Of a DNA stretch of 64,000 nucleotides, positions 40,026 through 47,411 are shown piece after piece (positions within the stretch are counted from its first letter, which is position 1; each line of letters opens with the position of its first letter). This DNA comes from JABFSS01 sp964497975. GTDB taxonomy: Bacteria > Patescibacteriota > Gracilibacteria > Peribacterales > Peribacteraceae. The position numbers and the translations under genes are program-made. Location of the stretch: positions 186,001 to 250,000 of the forward strand of contig CAZCFO010000001.1 of NCBI GenBank assembly GCA_964497975.1. Direction: 5' to 3'. Under the pieces are notes generated by a model, which searched no databases, was not told where the DNA came from, and saw only the letters and a program-made list of their open reading frames with translations.

Positions 40026-40760
40026 ATGCCCTTACTCTCCGTCTCTCATCTCTCCCTCACTCTCAACGCCCAGCACATCCTGAAGGGAGTGACCTTCGAC
40101 GTGGAGGAAGGTGAAATCGTGGGATTGATCGGACCCAACGGTTCGGGCAAGACGACGCTGTTCAATGTGCTCTCCGGCTTTTTGAAGCCCACGCATGGTT
40201 CCGTGCATCTCCACGACGAAGACATCACGCACATCTCGCCGGCAAAGCGCGCGCAACTGGGCCTGGGACGCGTGTTCCAGAACTTCGGCATTTTCCGCGA
40301 GATGACGCTCGAAGAGAACATTCTCGTCGCGCTTGAGGCCCTGCCGAAAGAGCAGCGGAAGGCGCTCGGGAATCTCAAAGACGTCGTGAAGGGCACACTC
40401 GACATGGTGGGCCTGCAGCATCACGGGAAGAAGAAGGCCGGATCCCTCTCGGGAGGACAGATGCGCCTGCTGGAGATCGCCCGCACACTGAAGTCCGGGA
40501 AGGAACTCTTTCTGCTGGATGAACCGACCGCGGGCGTCAGCCCCAAAATGACGAAGCAGGTTGCCGACCTGATCGGCGAGCTGAAGCGCGAAGGCAAAAC
40601 CGTCCTGATCATCGAGCATGACCTGCCGTTCATCTCCCGCATCTGCGACCGGGTGATCGTCCTGGACGTGGGCGAAGTGGTGCTGACCGGTGCACCCAAG
40701 GAGATCAAGCACGATAAAAAATTACAAGAAATCTATTTCGGAGCCGATCCCACAGAATAA
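40026..40760 (+). CDS. livG: Branched-chain amino acid ABC transporter ATPase, LivG type
   Basis: 244 residues. Walker A LIGPNGSGKTTLFNVLSG, LivG-like GRVFQNFGIFREMTLEEN, signature AGSLSGGQMRLLEIARTL, Walker B ELFLLDEPTAGVSPKMT, switch His in VLIIEHDLPFI. The short EIYFGADP end is typical of LivG rather than LivF. TATGCT is 6 bases before the ATG. It heads a liv cluster (livJ, livH, livM follow), but no LivF partner is present, so the ATPase may homodimerise or pair with a subunit elsewhere. Confidence 0.9.
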   Translation: MPLLSVSHLSLTLNAQHILKGVTFDVEEGEIVGLIGPNGSGKTTLFNVLSGFLKPTHGSVHLHDEDITHISPAKRAQLGLGRVFQNFGIFREMTLEENILVALEALPKEQRKALGNLKDVVKGTLDMVGLQHHGKKKAGSLSGGQMRLLEIARTLKSGKELFLLDEPTAGVSPKMTKQVADLIGELKREGKTVLIIEHDLPFISRICDRVIVLDVGEVVLTGAPKEIKHDKKLQEIYFGADPTE

Positions 40761-40944
40761 GCTGCAGGCCTGCCGACGGAGTACTGGACGGTATTTTGTA
40801 TGACGTATTGTGCAGTCTGCGGAACGCTTACTGCGTAATACATACTACCCGTCAGATTGACGCTTGAGCACGTTCAGTACTCAATAGTGTTTACAGTTTC
40901 CGGGGGTTCCAGCAAAGTCATCGATGAATTTCCCCCTACCCCTT

Positions 40945-42054
40945 ATGAAGCGATCTCTCGCTTTCCTTTCGCTCCTCGCGCTTGGTTTGACGGCATGCCA
41001 GCCCGCAGGCAGCAACAAGATCAAACTGGGTCTTATTGCCCCTCTCACGGGTGACGCGGCCGGTCTCGGCGCCGACGTGCTCCACGGAGCGCAGATGGCC
41101 GTCGACAAGATCAACGCCGCAGGCGGCATCAACGGCATGCAGATCGACCTGATCGCCGAAGACGGCCGGTGCGCCGGAGCCGATGCGGCCAACGCTGCCC
41201 AGAAGCTCGTGAACGTCGATAAAGTGATGGCAATCGTGGGCGGACTCTGCAGCGGCGAGACGCTTGCCGCGGCCCCGATCGTCGAGGCCGGAAAAGTCCT
41301 GCTCCTCTCCCCCACCAGCAGCAGCCCCGATGTGACGAAGGCGGGCGAGTTCGTCTTCCGCAACTACCCGAGCGACGCGCTCAAGACAACCGCGATGCAG
41401 AAGTACTTCGCCGAGAACAACGTGAAGAAAGTGGCGATCATCAGCGAAAACACGGACTTCTGCCAGGGTTTCCGCAACTCGCTGAAGAGCAAAGTCGGAA
41501 CGGGCGTCGTGGTCTTCGACGAAGTCGTGGACCCGGGCACGAAGGATTTCCGCACGCTCATGACGCGCCTGAAGGATCTGGAGGCCGACATGTTCTTCCC
41601 CAACGGCAACAGCGACGCCGTCATCGGACCGATGATGCAGCAGCTCCGCGAGGCGGGCATCACGACCGCCGCCATCACGCACGACGCGGGCGATTCCGTG
41701 ACCATGGCCAAGGGCGTTCCGGAGGCCGAGGGCCTCTACGCTATCAACGTGGCGTCGGACGTTAAGGACGCGACCTTCGCGCCGGCATTCGTCGAGAAGA
41801 ACGGCGACCCGAAGTACGGCATCTCGTACGCGGGCTACTCGTATGACGCGGTCAACGTGATCGCCGAAGGCATCAAGGCAGGCGCCAAGGACGGCACCGC
41901 GCTCAGGGACTGGCTCTACGCGATGCCCTCCTACACGGGCGTCGTGGGTTCCTTCCACTTCGACGAGAACGGCGACGTCGTCGGCATCCCGTACGTCCTC
42001 AAGCAGTACAAAAGCGGCAAGATCGAGACGCTCAAGGACATCGTGGTGCAATAA
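40945..42054 (+). CDS. livJ: Branched-chain amino acid-type substrate-binding lipoprotein
   Basis: 369 residues from ATG 40945. Lipoprotein signal MKRSLAFLSLLALGLTAC with Cys18, so it is tethered to the outer face of the membrane. Type I periplasmic-binding fold: KIKLGLIAPLTGDAAGLGAD, INGMQIDLIAEDGRC, AIVGGLCSGETLAAAPIVE, then VAIISENTDFCQGF and YAGYSYDAVNVIAEGIKAG. Ligand within the Leu/Ile/Val/amide group cannot be fixed. A terminator with an internal palindrome follows at 42071. A start at 40924 is possible but adds residues before the signal peptide. Confidence 0.88.
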   Translation: MKRSLAFLSLLALGLTACQPAGSNKIKLGLIAPLTGDAAGLGADVLHGAQMAVDKINAAGGINGMQIDLIAEDGRCAGADAANAAQKLVNVDKVMAIVGGLCSGETLAAAPIVEAGKVLLLSPTSSSPDVTKAGEFVFRNYPSDALKTTAMQKYFAENNVKKVAIISENTDFCQGFRNSLKSKVGTGVVVFDEVVDPGTKDFRTLMTRLKDLEADMFFPNGNSDAVIGPMMQQLREAGITTAAITHDAGDSVTMAKGVPEAEGLYAINVASDVKDATFAPAFVEKNGDPKYGISYAGYSYDAVNVIAEGIKAGAKDGTALRDWLYAMPSYTGVVGSFHFDENGDVVGIPYVLKQYKSGKIETLKDIVVQ

Positions 42055-42070
42055 TTATTAGGAAATTCAA

Positions 42071-42116
42071 CGGCGTGCCGCCCTTCGACCAGCTCAGGGT
42101 GACACGCCGTTTTTTG
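42071..42116 (+). terminator. Terminator after livJ enclosing a CCCTTCGAC palindrome
   Basis: CGGCGTG (42071-42077) pairs with CACGCCG (42103-42109), followed by a run of T to 42116. The loop is itself the widespread palindrome CCCTTCGACCAGCTCAGGG, so a REP-type sequence has been captured as part of a terminator. livH and livM may then depend on the TATCAT box at 42130-42135. Confidence 0.75.
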
Positions 42117-42145
42117 TGGCGGAACCATGTATCATTGCCGAAGCC

Positions 42146-42259
42146 ATGCAGCTCATCGTCAACGGACTCATCGCCGCCCCGCACCAATCCCTCGACTGCT
42201 CGGGACGATGCAGGGCTGCTCATTGCAAATATTTGATCACGGCAGCTCTATGCAATTAA
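42146..42259 (+). other. Duplicated, degenerate livH start
   Basis: A 37-codon frame begins with the same nine-residue opening as livH, MQLIVNGLIA against MQLIINGLIA at 42250, but with different synonymous codons (CTC ATC GTC AAC GGA CTC against TTA ATC ATC AAT GGA TTG). It then becomes unrelated (PHQSLDCSGRCRAA) and ends 8 bases inside livH. TATCAT is 10 bases before its ATG. Either a remnant of the original livH start displaced by an insertion, or a coupled upstream frame. Confidence 0.55.
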
Positions 42260-43128
42260 TCATCAATGGATTGATCGCAGGCTCCCTGGCCGCCCTGATG
42301 GCGGGAGGATTGTCCCTTGTCTACGGCGTGCTGGGCGTCTTCAACCTCGCGTTGGGACAGCTGGCGCTGACGGGTGGATTTGTGACGTGGTGGCTGCATC
42401 AATCGATGGGAATGCCGCTGCCGGTGAGCATTCTCGGCGGCATTGCAGCCGGGGCCCTTGTGAGCGCCCTCACGTTTGAGGTCGCCGTGGCACCCTTTTA
42501 CCGGAGGGAGAGAACCCTGCCGCTCGTGACGACCATCGCCTGGGGCATGGTGCTGGACGCATTGCTTTTGCTGCTGTTTGAAGAACAGCCGCGGACAATC
42601 CTGCGGGGCTCCAAGAATTTCGTGGAGGGATACGGCATCCGCATCAGCGTGGAGCAAATGGTCATGATCGCCGTGACGCTCCTCTTCGTGACCTTCGTCG
42701 CGTGGATGCTGCATTCCACGTCATTCGGCAGGAAGATCCGCGCCACGGTCCAGAATGCCGATGCGGCGCGCAGTCTGGGGATCTCGTCGTCCCTGCTGCA
42801 CAGAGCGGTGTTCATCGGCAGCGGAATTCTTGCTGCGTGCGGAGGCATCTACATCGGCATCGACCAGAACCTGACGCCCACGCTCGCCTTCCCCATCACC
42901 ATCAAGGCCTACGCCGCGCTCATCGCGGGAGGAAAAGATAACTTCTGGGGAACGATTCTCGCCGCGTACATCATCGCCCTGCTTGAGCAGCTCGCCATCG
43001 GCACGCCATGGTGGTTCGGCGATTACATTTCCGCGGGGTATCAGCAGATTGTGGCGCTGATCTTCATCATCATCGTCCTGCTGATCAAGCCCTCCGGACT
43101 CTTTTCCCGCCTCTCGCGCACCGCCTGA
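42250..43128 (+). CDS. livH: Branched-chain amino acid ABC transporter permease, LivH type
   Basis: 292 residues from ATG 42250 (MQLIINGLIAGSLAAL). Eight or so hydrophobic helices; LivH markers GGLSLVYGVLGVFNLALGQL near the N-terminus, FGRKIRATVQNADAARSLGI (the cytoplasmic coupling loop), and IKAYAALIAGGKDNFWGTIL near the end. Forms the channel with LivM. The start is unusual: a degenerate copy of the first ten codons sits 104 bases upstream. livM follows after 1 base. Confidence 0.9.
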   Translation: MQLIINGLIAGSLAALMAGGLSLVYGVLGVFNLALGQLALTGGFVTWWLHQSMGMPLPVSILGGIAAGALVSALTFEVAVAPFYRRERTLPLVTTIAWGMVLDALLLLLFEEQPRTILRGSKNFVEGYGIRISVEQMVMIAVTLLFVTFVAWMLHSTSFGRKIRATVQNADAARSLGISSSLLHRAVFIGSGILAACGGIYIGIDQNLTPTLAFPITIKAYAALIAGGKDNFWGTILAAYIIALLEQLAIGTPWWFGDYISAGYQQIVALIFIIIVLLIKPSGLFSRLSRTA

Positions 43129-43129
43129 C

Positions 43130-43984
43130 ATGGAATTCTTCTTCCACCTGCTGGCCACCGTTGCGATGAGCATTCCGTACGTGCTCGGCTACAACCTGAT
43201 CTTCGGCAAAGCCCGGATCCTGCATTTCGGTCCGATCGGCGTGGACGTCGCGGCGGTGTATGCGTGTTTTTTGACGCTCAGCGCGACGGGGAGCTACCTG
43301 GCGGGCTTCGGTGCGGGACTCCTTGCCGCACTCGCTGTCTCGGCGCTTTTCGCCTGGCTCTCGTTCCGCCTGGATCCTGACGGGCTTGGCATTTTGTCCA
43401 TCGCCACCCATCTGGGAATGCTCACCATCGTCCTCAACTGGTCCAGCGTGACGCGCGGGGCATTGGGTCTCCCGGGAATCCCCCGCATGCCGTTCCTCAC
43501 TGCCATCGAGCCGTTCGTCGCCGTCGTCTCACTGATCGCCATGGGATGGATCGCCCTGATGTGGTGGATCCATCGCAGCGCGCTGGGCCGGAAATTACAG
43601 ACCCTGAGCGAATGCGAATGGCACGCGACATCACTCGGCATCAGCCGGACGAAGGCGCACCTGGCCGCTTTCCTCATCGGGGGCATCGGCGCCCTCTTAA
43701 GCACGGTTTTTTATCACCAGTACCTGCATCTCGTGCATCCCAACGACCTCGGCTTCCCCGCGCTCATCTTCCTGGTGATGATCGTGGTCGCAGGGAAGCC
43801 GGGAAGCGTGTTCGGCGTCAGCATCGCCACGGCTTTGCTCGTGCTTTTGAAAGAAGGGCTCCGCTTTCTCCCGCTGCCGGCGGACGTGCTGGGACCCGTA
43901 CGCCTTTTGCTGTTTGGAATGATTCTGCTGGCCGCGGTGTGGATACAGAGGGATACGCTGTTTCCGAAGAAGAGAACCATTTGA
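43130..43984 (+). CDS. livM: Branched-chain amino acid ABC transporter permease, LivM type
   Basis: 284 residues, strongly hydrophobic. LivM pattern: VLGYNLIFGKARILHFGPIG near the N-terminus, GRKLQTLSECEWHATSLGIS as the EAA-like coupling loop, and GFPALIFLVMIVVAGKPGSV. ATG lies 1 base after the livH stop, so the two are translated together. No livF follows; instead repeat copy C begins 2 bases after the stop. Confidence 0.9.
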   Translation: MEFFFHLLATVAMSIPYVLGYNLIFGKARILHFGPIGVDVAAVYACFLTLSATGSYLAGFGAGLLAALAVSALFAWLSFRLDPDGLGILSIATHLGMLTIVLNWSSVTRGALGLPGIPRMPFLTAIEPFVAVVSLIAMGWIALMWWIHRSALGRKLQTLSECEWHATSLGISRTKAHLAAFLIGGIGALLSTVFYHQYLHLVHPNDLGFPALIFLVMIVVAGKPGSVFGVSIATALLVLLKEGLRFLPLPADVLGPVRLLLFGMILLAAVWIQRDTLFPKKRTI

Positions 43985-43986
43985 CC

Positions 43987-44207
43987 GTCCCTCGTACGAA
44001 ATTTGCTCCGCAAATTTCTACTCGGGATGACAGGGAGTTTTTTAGACAAAGGCGTCTCGATACGCCCCTCGGCGCGGCTCGGGGCTACTCGACGCCCCGT
44101 TCGCCGAGTAGTTCAGCGCGCCGCGCTGAACGTATCGAGGCGTTATGAACACTAAAACCCCTGTCATCCCGAGTAGCTCGCTGCAGAGCAGCGAGCGTAC
44201 GAGGGAC
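43987..44207. repeat. BIME-like element, copy C
   Basis: Ends GTCCCTCGTACG and CGTACGAGGGAC, a variant of the terminal repeat. Four hairpins, all with CTAC or GTAG feet: stems AAATTTGC/GCAAATTT, CCCCTCGG.., TTCAGCGC/GCGCTGAA and CTCGCTGC/GCAGCGAG. Linkers CTCGATACG and CGTATCGAGGC as in copy A. It lies 2 bases after livM and 45 bases before the pyrD start. Confidence 0.9.
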
Positions 44208-44251
44208 TTTTGCCATGGCAGACTTTCTCAATACGTCCTATTCTTTTCATG

Positions 44252-45214
44252 ATGAACCTCGCCCAGACCCTCCTCGGAGTGACCTTCGAGAACCCGACCG
44301 TCCTCGCTTCGGGAATCATGGGCATCACGTCGGCGAGCTGGAAGCTGATCGCGCAGCACGGAGCGGGCGGCATCACCACCAAGTCGCTGTGGCTGCGGGA
44401 ACACAAGGGACACCGCAATCCGACGATCATTTCGACGGAGCACTGGACGCTGAACGCCGTGGGAGTGCCCGATGCCGGGCCGGAGAAAGCGAAGGAGGAA
44501 ATCGGGGATTTCCTCAAGGACAAGCCCGTTCCGCTGATCGCGAACATCATCGCCGAGAGCGTCGAAAACTACGGCAAAACCGCCGAAGCCATCCTCCCGC
44601 TCACGCCGGACTTCCTGGAAGTGAACATCAGCTGCCCGAACATCGAGGATGAATTCGGCCGGCCGTTCGCGTGTTCCGCTCCGGACGCCGCCGCGGTGAC
44701 GAAGGCGGTGAAGAAGGTCAGCAAGAAAACGCCAGTCTTCATCAAATTATCTCCCAACGTCGATAACATCGGAAAAATCGCCGAAGCCTGCGCGAATGCC
44801 GGGGCGGACGGCTTTACGGTGATCAACACCGTCGGACCGGGCATGGCCATCGATCTTCGCAGCCGGATGCCGATCCTGGCCAACAAGGTCGGCGGGCTCT
44901 CGGGTCCCGGCATCAAACCGATCGCGGTGAAGTGCATCGCCGATGTGTATAGCGCGACGGGCGGAAATCTCCCAATTATCGGCACCGGGGGCGTCTACAC
45001 CGGAGAGGATGCGATCGAACTGATGCTTGCGGGAGCGAGCCTGATCGGCATCGGCACGGCCCTCGCCGACCGGGGCCTGAAGGTCTTCAAGAACGTCGTC
45101 GATGAGATGCAGATGTGGTGCACGAACGAGGGCATTTGGGATATCAAGGATCTGATCGGAGGAATGCACCGGCAACTTTCCAGTGAAAAATTAAAAGTGA
45201 AAAATGAAAAATAA
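44252..45214 (+). CDS. pyrD: Dihydroorotate dehydrogenase, class 1B catalytic subunit
   Basis: 320 residues from ATG 44252 (MNLAQTLLGVTFENPTVLAS). FMN barrel enzyme oxidising dihydroorotate to orotate. Class 1 signatures: LEVNISCPNIED with the catalytic-loop Cys nearby in FACSAPD, TPVFIKLSPNV, TVINTVGPGMAIDL, GGLSGPGIKP, PIIGTGGVYTGEDAIELMLAGAS. Paired with pyrK 40 bases downstream, so electrons go to NAD+. The last ten residues (SEKLKVKNEK) are encoded by the AT-rich heptad repeat at 45182, so the repeat has supplied the C-terminus and the stop codon. Confidence 0.95.
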   Translation: MNLAQTLLGVTFENPTVLASGIMGITSASWKLIAQHGAGGITTKSLWLREHKGHRNPTIISTEHWTLNAVGVPDAGPEKAKEEIGDFLKDKPVPLIANIIAESVENYGKTAEAILPLTPDFLEVNISCPNIEDEFGRPFACSAPDAAAVTKAVKKVSKKTPVFIKLSPNVDNIGKIAEACANAGADGFTVINTVGPGMAIDLRSRMPILANKVGGLSGPGIKPIAVKCIADVYSATGGNLPIIGTGGVYTGEDAIELMLAGASLIGIGTALADRGLKVFKNVVDEMQMWCTNEGIWDIKDLIGGMHRQLSSEKLKVKNEK

Positions 45215-45244
45215 TTTTTCACTCTTCACTTTTCACTTTTAACT
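45182..45244. repeat. AT-rich heptad-phased inverted repeat between pyrD and pyrK
   Basis: Left arm words AGTGAAA, AATTAAA, AGTGAAA, AATGAAA; right arm TTTTCAC, TCTTCAC, TTTTCAC, TTTTAAC. It matches the copy at 3292-3364 in both words and arrangement. The left arm codes for the pyrD C-terminus; the hairpin ends about 10 bases before the pyrK start. Confidence 0.82.
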
Positions 45245-45254
45245 ATTGTCTCTC

Positions 45255-46124
45255 ATGACTTCCATTCAACTCCAAAGCAGGATCCCCCGAACCTACCGCA
45301 TCAAACATATCAAGCAGGAGACCGAGATGGTGCGCACCTACACGTTTGACGGTTCCCTGGGCGCAAAACCCGGCCAGTTCGTGATGGTCTGGCTGCCCGG
45401 CGTGGACGAAGTCCCCATGAGCGTCGCCGAGGATGACGGCGCCATCACGCGCATCACGTTCTTCGCGGTCGGCGACATGACGAACGAATTCGCGAAGCTG
45501 CAGGTGGGCGACTTGGCGGGCCTGCGGGGTCCGTTCGGGACGCATTATGAATGGGAACCGGGACAGCACATCGTGCTCGTGGCGGGCGGCTACGGCGCTG
45601 CCCCGATGTACTTCGTCGCGAAGGAAACGGTGGGCCACGGCTGCACGCTGGAAGTGATCGTCGGCGCCCGCAGCAAGGAGCACCTGCTGTTCATCAAAGA
45701 GCTGGAGGCCCTGCCGCACGTGTCGCTGCACATCGCGACGAACGACGGGTCGGAGGGCTACAAGGGCTTCAACGTCGACATCCTCGAGAAGCTCCTGAGT
45801 TCATGTCCCCGCGACGGCAAGGACGCGAAAAAGAAGGAATGCCATCCCATTGATCAGGTCTTCGGCTGCGGCCCCGAAATGATGCTGAAGAGAATCTCGG
45901 AAATGACCGCGAAATATGATGTGCCCTCGCAGCTCTCGATGGAGCGGTACATGAAGTGCGGCTATGGCGTCTGCGGCAACTGCGTCATGGATCCGCTCGG
46001 GATCCGCATGTGCGTGGAAGGACCGGTGGTGAAGAACGAGGTCCTGCTGAAACTCCAGGAATTCGGGAAGTATCACAGAGACGATCTTGGGAAGAAACAT
46101 TCCTTTGATGCGCCGAAGAAATAG
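45255..46124 (+). CDS. pyrK: Dihydroorotate dehydrogenase electron-transfer subunit
   Basis: 289 residues from ATG 45255 (MTSIQLQSRIPRTYRIKHIK). Ferredoxin-reductase-like: FAD region (KPGQFVMVWLPGVDEVPMSV), NAD region (HIVLVAGGYGAAPMYFVAKE) and the C-terminal [2Fe-2S] cluster in MKCGYGVCGNCVMDP with the fourth Cys in RMCVEGP. Forms the class 1B heterotetramer with PyrD. A TTG at 45246 could add three residues. Follows the heptad hairpin. Confidence 0.94.
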   Translation: MTSIQLQSRIPRTYRIKHIKQETEMVRTYTFDGSLGAKPGQFVMVWLPGVDEVPMSVAEDDGAITRITFFAVGDMTNEFAKLQVGDLAGLRGPFGTHYEWEPGQHIVLVAGGYGAAPMYFVAKETVGHGCTLEVIVGARSKEHLLFIKELEALPHVSLHIATNDGSEGYKGFNVDILEKLLSSCPRDGKDAKKKECHPIDQVFGCGPEMMLKRISEMTAKYDVPSQLSMERYMKCGYGVCGNCVMDPLGIRMCVEGPVVKNEVLLKLQEFGKYHRDDLGKKHSFDAPKK

Positions 46125-46153
46125 CGCTCTCACCCTGACTTTTTATCCTGTAT

Positions 46154-46311
46154 TTGCTAAATTTTAATAATTGTGTTATAATAATACTGTCACTTTCGCG
46201 ATCGACCTTCACCGGTCGTACCAACGGGTGACGCGCCCGCCCGATACGAACGTTCCCGCGGGCAAAAACCTCACACAAATACCGTCCCCGCTGTCGTCGA
46301 GGGCGGTTTTT
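46154..46311 (+). ncRNA. Probable small RNA with its own promoter and terminator
   Basis: Promoter TTGCTA (46154-46159), 17 bases, TATAAT (46177-46182); start near 46189. The ~123-base transcript contains CGACC-TTCACC-GGTCG, then GCCCGC paired with GCGGGC around 46237-46263, and ends in a terminator: ACCGTCCC (46281-46288) with GGGCGGT and TTTTT (46307-46311). No open frame of note is inside. No match to SRP, 6S or tmRNA core motifs that I can see. It could also be a riboswitch-like leader, but the next gene starts 230 bases beyond the terminator. It occupies part of the 417-base gene-free stretch after pyrK. Confidence 0.55.
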
Positions 46312-46326
46312 GTCGTGCGTGGGCAC

Positions 46327-46368
46327 GACCCTGAGCGAGTCCGCTTTGAGTGGACGAGTCGAAGGGTC
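46327..46368. repeat. CCCTGAGCG...CGAAGGG palindrome
   Basis: GACCCTGAGCGAGTCCGC, a short bridge, then a complementary arm ending GAGTCGAAGGGTC. Larger relative of the palindromes at 35150 and 42078. Intergenic, immediately after the small RNA terminator. Confidence 0.7.
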
Positions 46369-46456
46369 TACTGGGCAAAAATGCGACAAATTCCTGAAAT
46401 AGAGATTAATTCAAAATGCCAATCCTTCTTCACAGGATTGAATGGAATGATCGATA

Positions 46457-46509
46457 ATGTCACTCGTCAATAATGAGTGCTAGACAAACGCCTTTCGACC
46501 GGCTATCAT
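46457..46509 (+). promoter_or_regulatory. Promoter with CIRCE-like operator for the Gly/Cys peptide
   Basis: TAGACA (46481-46486), 17 bases, TATCAT (46504-46509). Overlapping the -35 is CACTC-N9-GAGTG (46461-46479), extended on the right as GAGTGCTAG. CIRCE, the HrcA site, is TTAGCACTC-N9-GAGTGCTAA, so the right half matches 8 of 9 and the spacing is exact; the left half is weaker (about 6 of 9). Confidence 0.55.
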
Positions 46510-46541
46510 GCGAATCCTCTATTTCTTTCCTTGTCCCTCCA

Positions 46542-46610
46542 ATGACGACCCCAGGTGGTGGTTGCTGTGGATTCGGTGGCGGTGGCTGCTCCGGCGGCAG
46601 CTGTTGCTAA
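46542..46610 (+). CDS. 22-residue Gly/Cys-rich peptide
   Basis: ATG 46542: MTTPGGGCCGFGGGG then CSGGSCC and UAA. Eleven Gly and five Cys in 22 residues. It lies between a well-formed promoter with a CIRCE-like operator and a very strong terminator (46633-46664), which makes a dedicated transcript likely. Such composition could bind metal or form disulfides, but no family is recognised and no modification enzyme is adjacent. Confidence 0.55.
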   Translation: MTTPGGGCCGFGGGGCSGGSCC

Positions 46611-46632
46611 TCGCAGACAACCCTCGTTAGAG

Positions 46633-46664
46633 AGAAAGGGTCCCGCAAGGGGCTCTTTCTTTTT
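46633..46664 (+). terminator. Strong intrinsic terminator with GCAA tetraloop
   Basis: A 12-pair stem from AGAAAGGGTCCC to GGGGCTCTTTCT closed by the GNRA loop GCAA, followed by TTTTT (46660-46664). 23 bases after the Gly/Cys peptide stop. Confidence 0.88.
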
Positions 46665-46698
46665 GCCCGCTTCTTCGGCAAGCTTCGGCATCTTTTAT

Positions 46699-47010
46699 AT
46701 GGCGCTGCTGCCCGTCCTCGCAAACGGCAATGCGAAACATCCCACGAAGCAGAATCTGCAGTGCCGCGAAGATCAAGCCTTCCGGATGTTTTTTCTGCGC
46801 GAAGGACTGCAAGCAACTCTGTGGGATTGCGAGACGAAAGTGATCGTCCGCGTCCGCAAAATCCTGGATCCTCAACGAATACCCCGGGAAGCCGCTCTAT
46901 TACGCCAAAAAGTACTCGCCTTGATGAAGATCGCCGACCCGGAACGATCCGCACGGGGAATCATCGAGGTCGAACTTGATCTCGGCAGCACGGAAAATAC
47001 ACCTCAGTGA
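46699..47010 (+). CDS. Hypothetical protein
   Basis: 103 residues from ATG 46699 (MALLPVLANGNAKHPTKQNL). N-terminal LPVLANGN..LQ could suggest a deformylase-like start, but no H-E-x-x-H is present. The rest is basic and helical (KVIVRVRKILDPQRIPRE). AT-rich TTTTATATGG at the start. Overlaps the convergent gene at 47004 by 7 bases. Unknown function. Confidence 0.55.
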   Translation: MALLPVLANGNAKHPTKQNLQCREDQAFRMFFLREGLQATLWDCETKVIVRVRKILDPQRIPREAALLRQKVLALMKIADPERSARGIIEVELDLGSTENTPQ

Positions 47011-47321
47011 CCGCGCTTGTTGCGCACGATCCACATACTGTAGAACGCGAACCCCAGCAGGATCAGCAGCATGCCGATGAGCAGCTGTGCCTGCAGGTCG
47101 GGACGCTGTTCGAAGATGAACGGCGCCGAGTGCAGCGCGGGCGGCTCGAACGCGAGTTCGGGCGACGCGATCGCACGCTCGAAGATGGTGGCGCCGCGGC
47201 CGGAGACCTGCGCGGTCATGACCTGCGATGTCGAGCTGATCACGGTCGCGATGCCTGCCACAAGCGATGTGCCGGACAGCATGCGAAGGACCCAGGCGAG
47301 CAGTGATTGTGTGTTTGACAT
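47004..47321 (-). CDS. Two-helix membrane protein
   Basis: 105 residues. One helix near the N-terminus (LLAWVLRMLSGTSLVAGIAT), an external Ser/Thr/Glu-rich stretch, and one at the C-terminus (LLIGMLLILLGFAFYSMWIV) followed by a basic RNKRGH end. No family recognised. TATACT (47336-47331) lies 9 bases before the ATG. Confidence 0.6.
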   Translation of the reverse strand: MSNTQSLLAWVLRMLSGTSLVAGIATVISSTSQVMTAQVSGRGATIFERAIASPELAFEPPALHSAPFIFEQRPDLQAQLLIGMLLILLGFAFYSMWIVRNKRGH

Positions 47322-47411
47322 TTCCTCTACAGTATAGCAAAAAATAACTCACTCCACAATTGGGTTTGACTCCTACTTTCTCGCTTCAGAAAGGCATCCC
47401 CGATACCATCG

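Noticed and set aside
8300..46640. Shared 14-mer CGTTAGAGAGAAAG at ~8305 and ~46625
   Set aside because: Several random 14-mer matches are expected in 64 kb; flanks differ, so no relationship is claimed.
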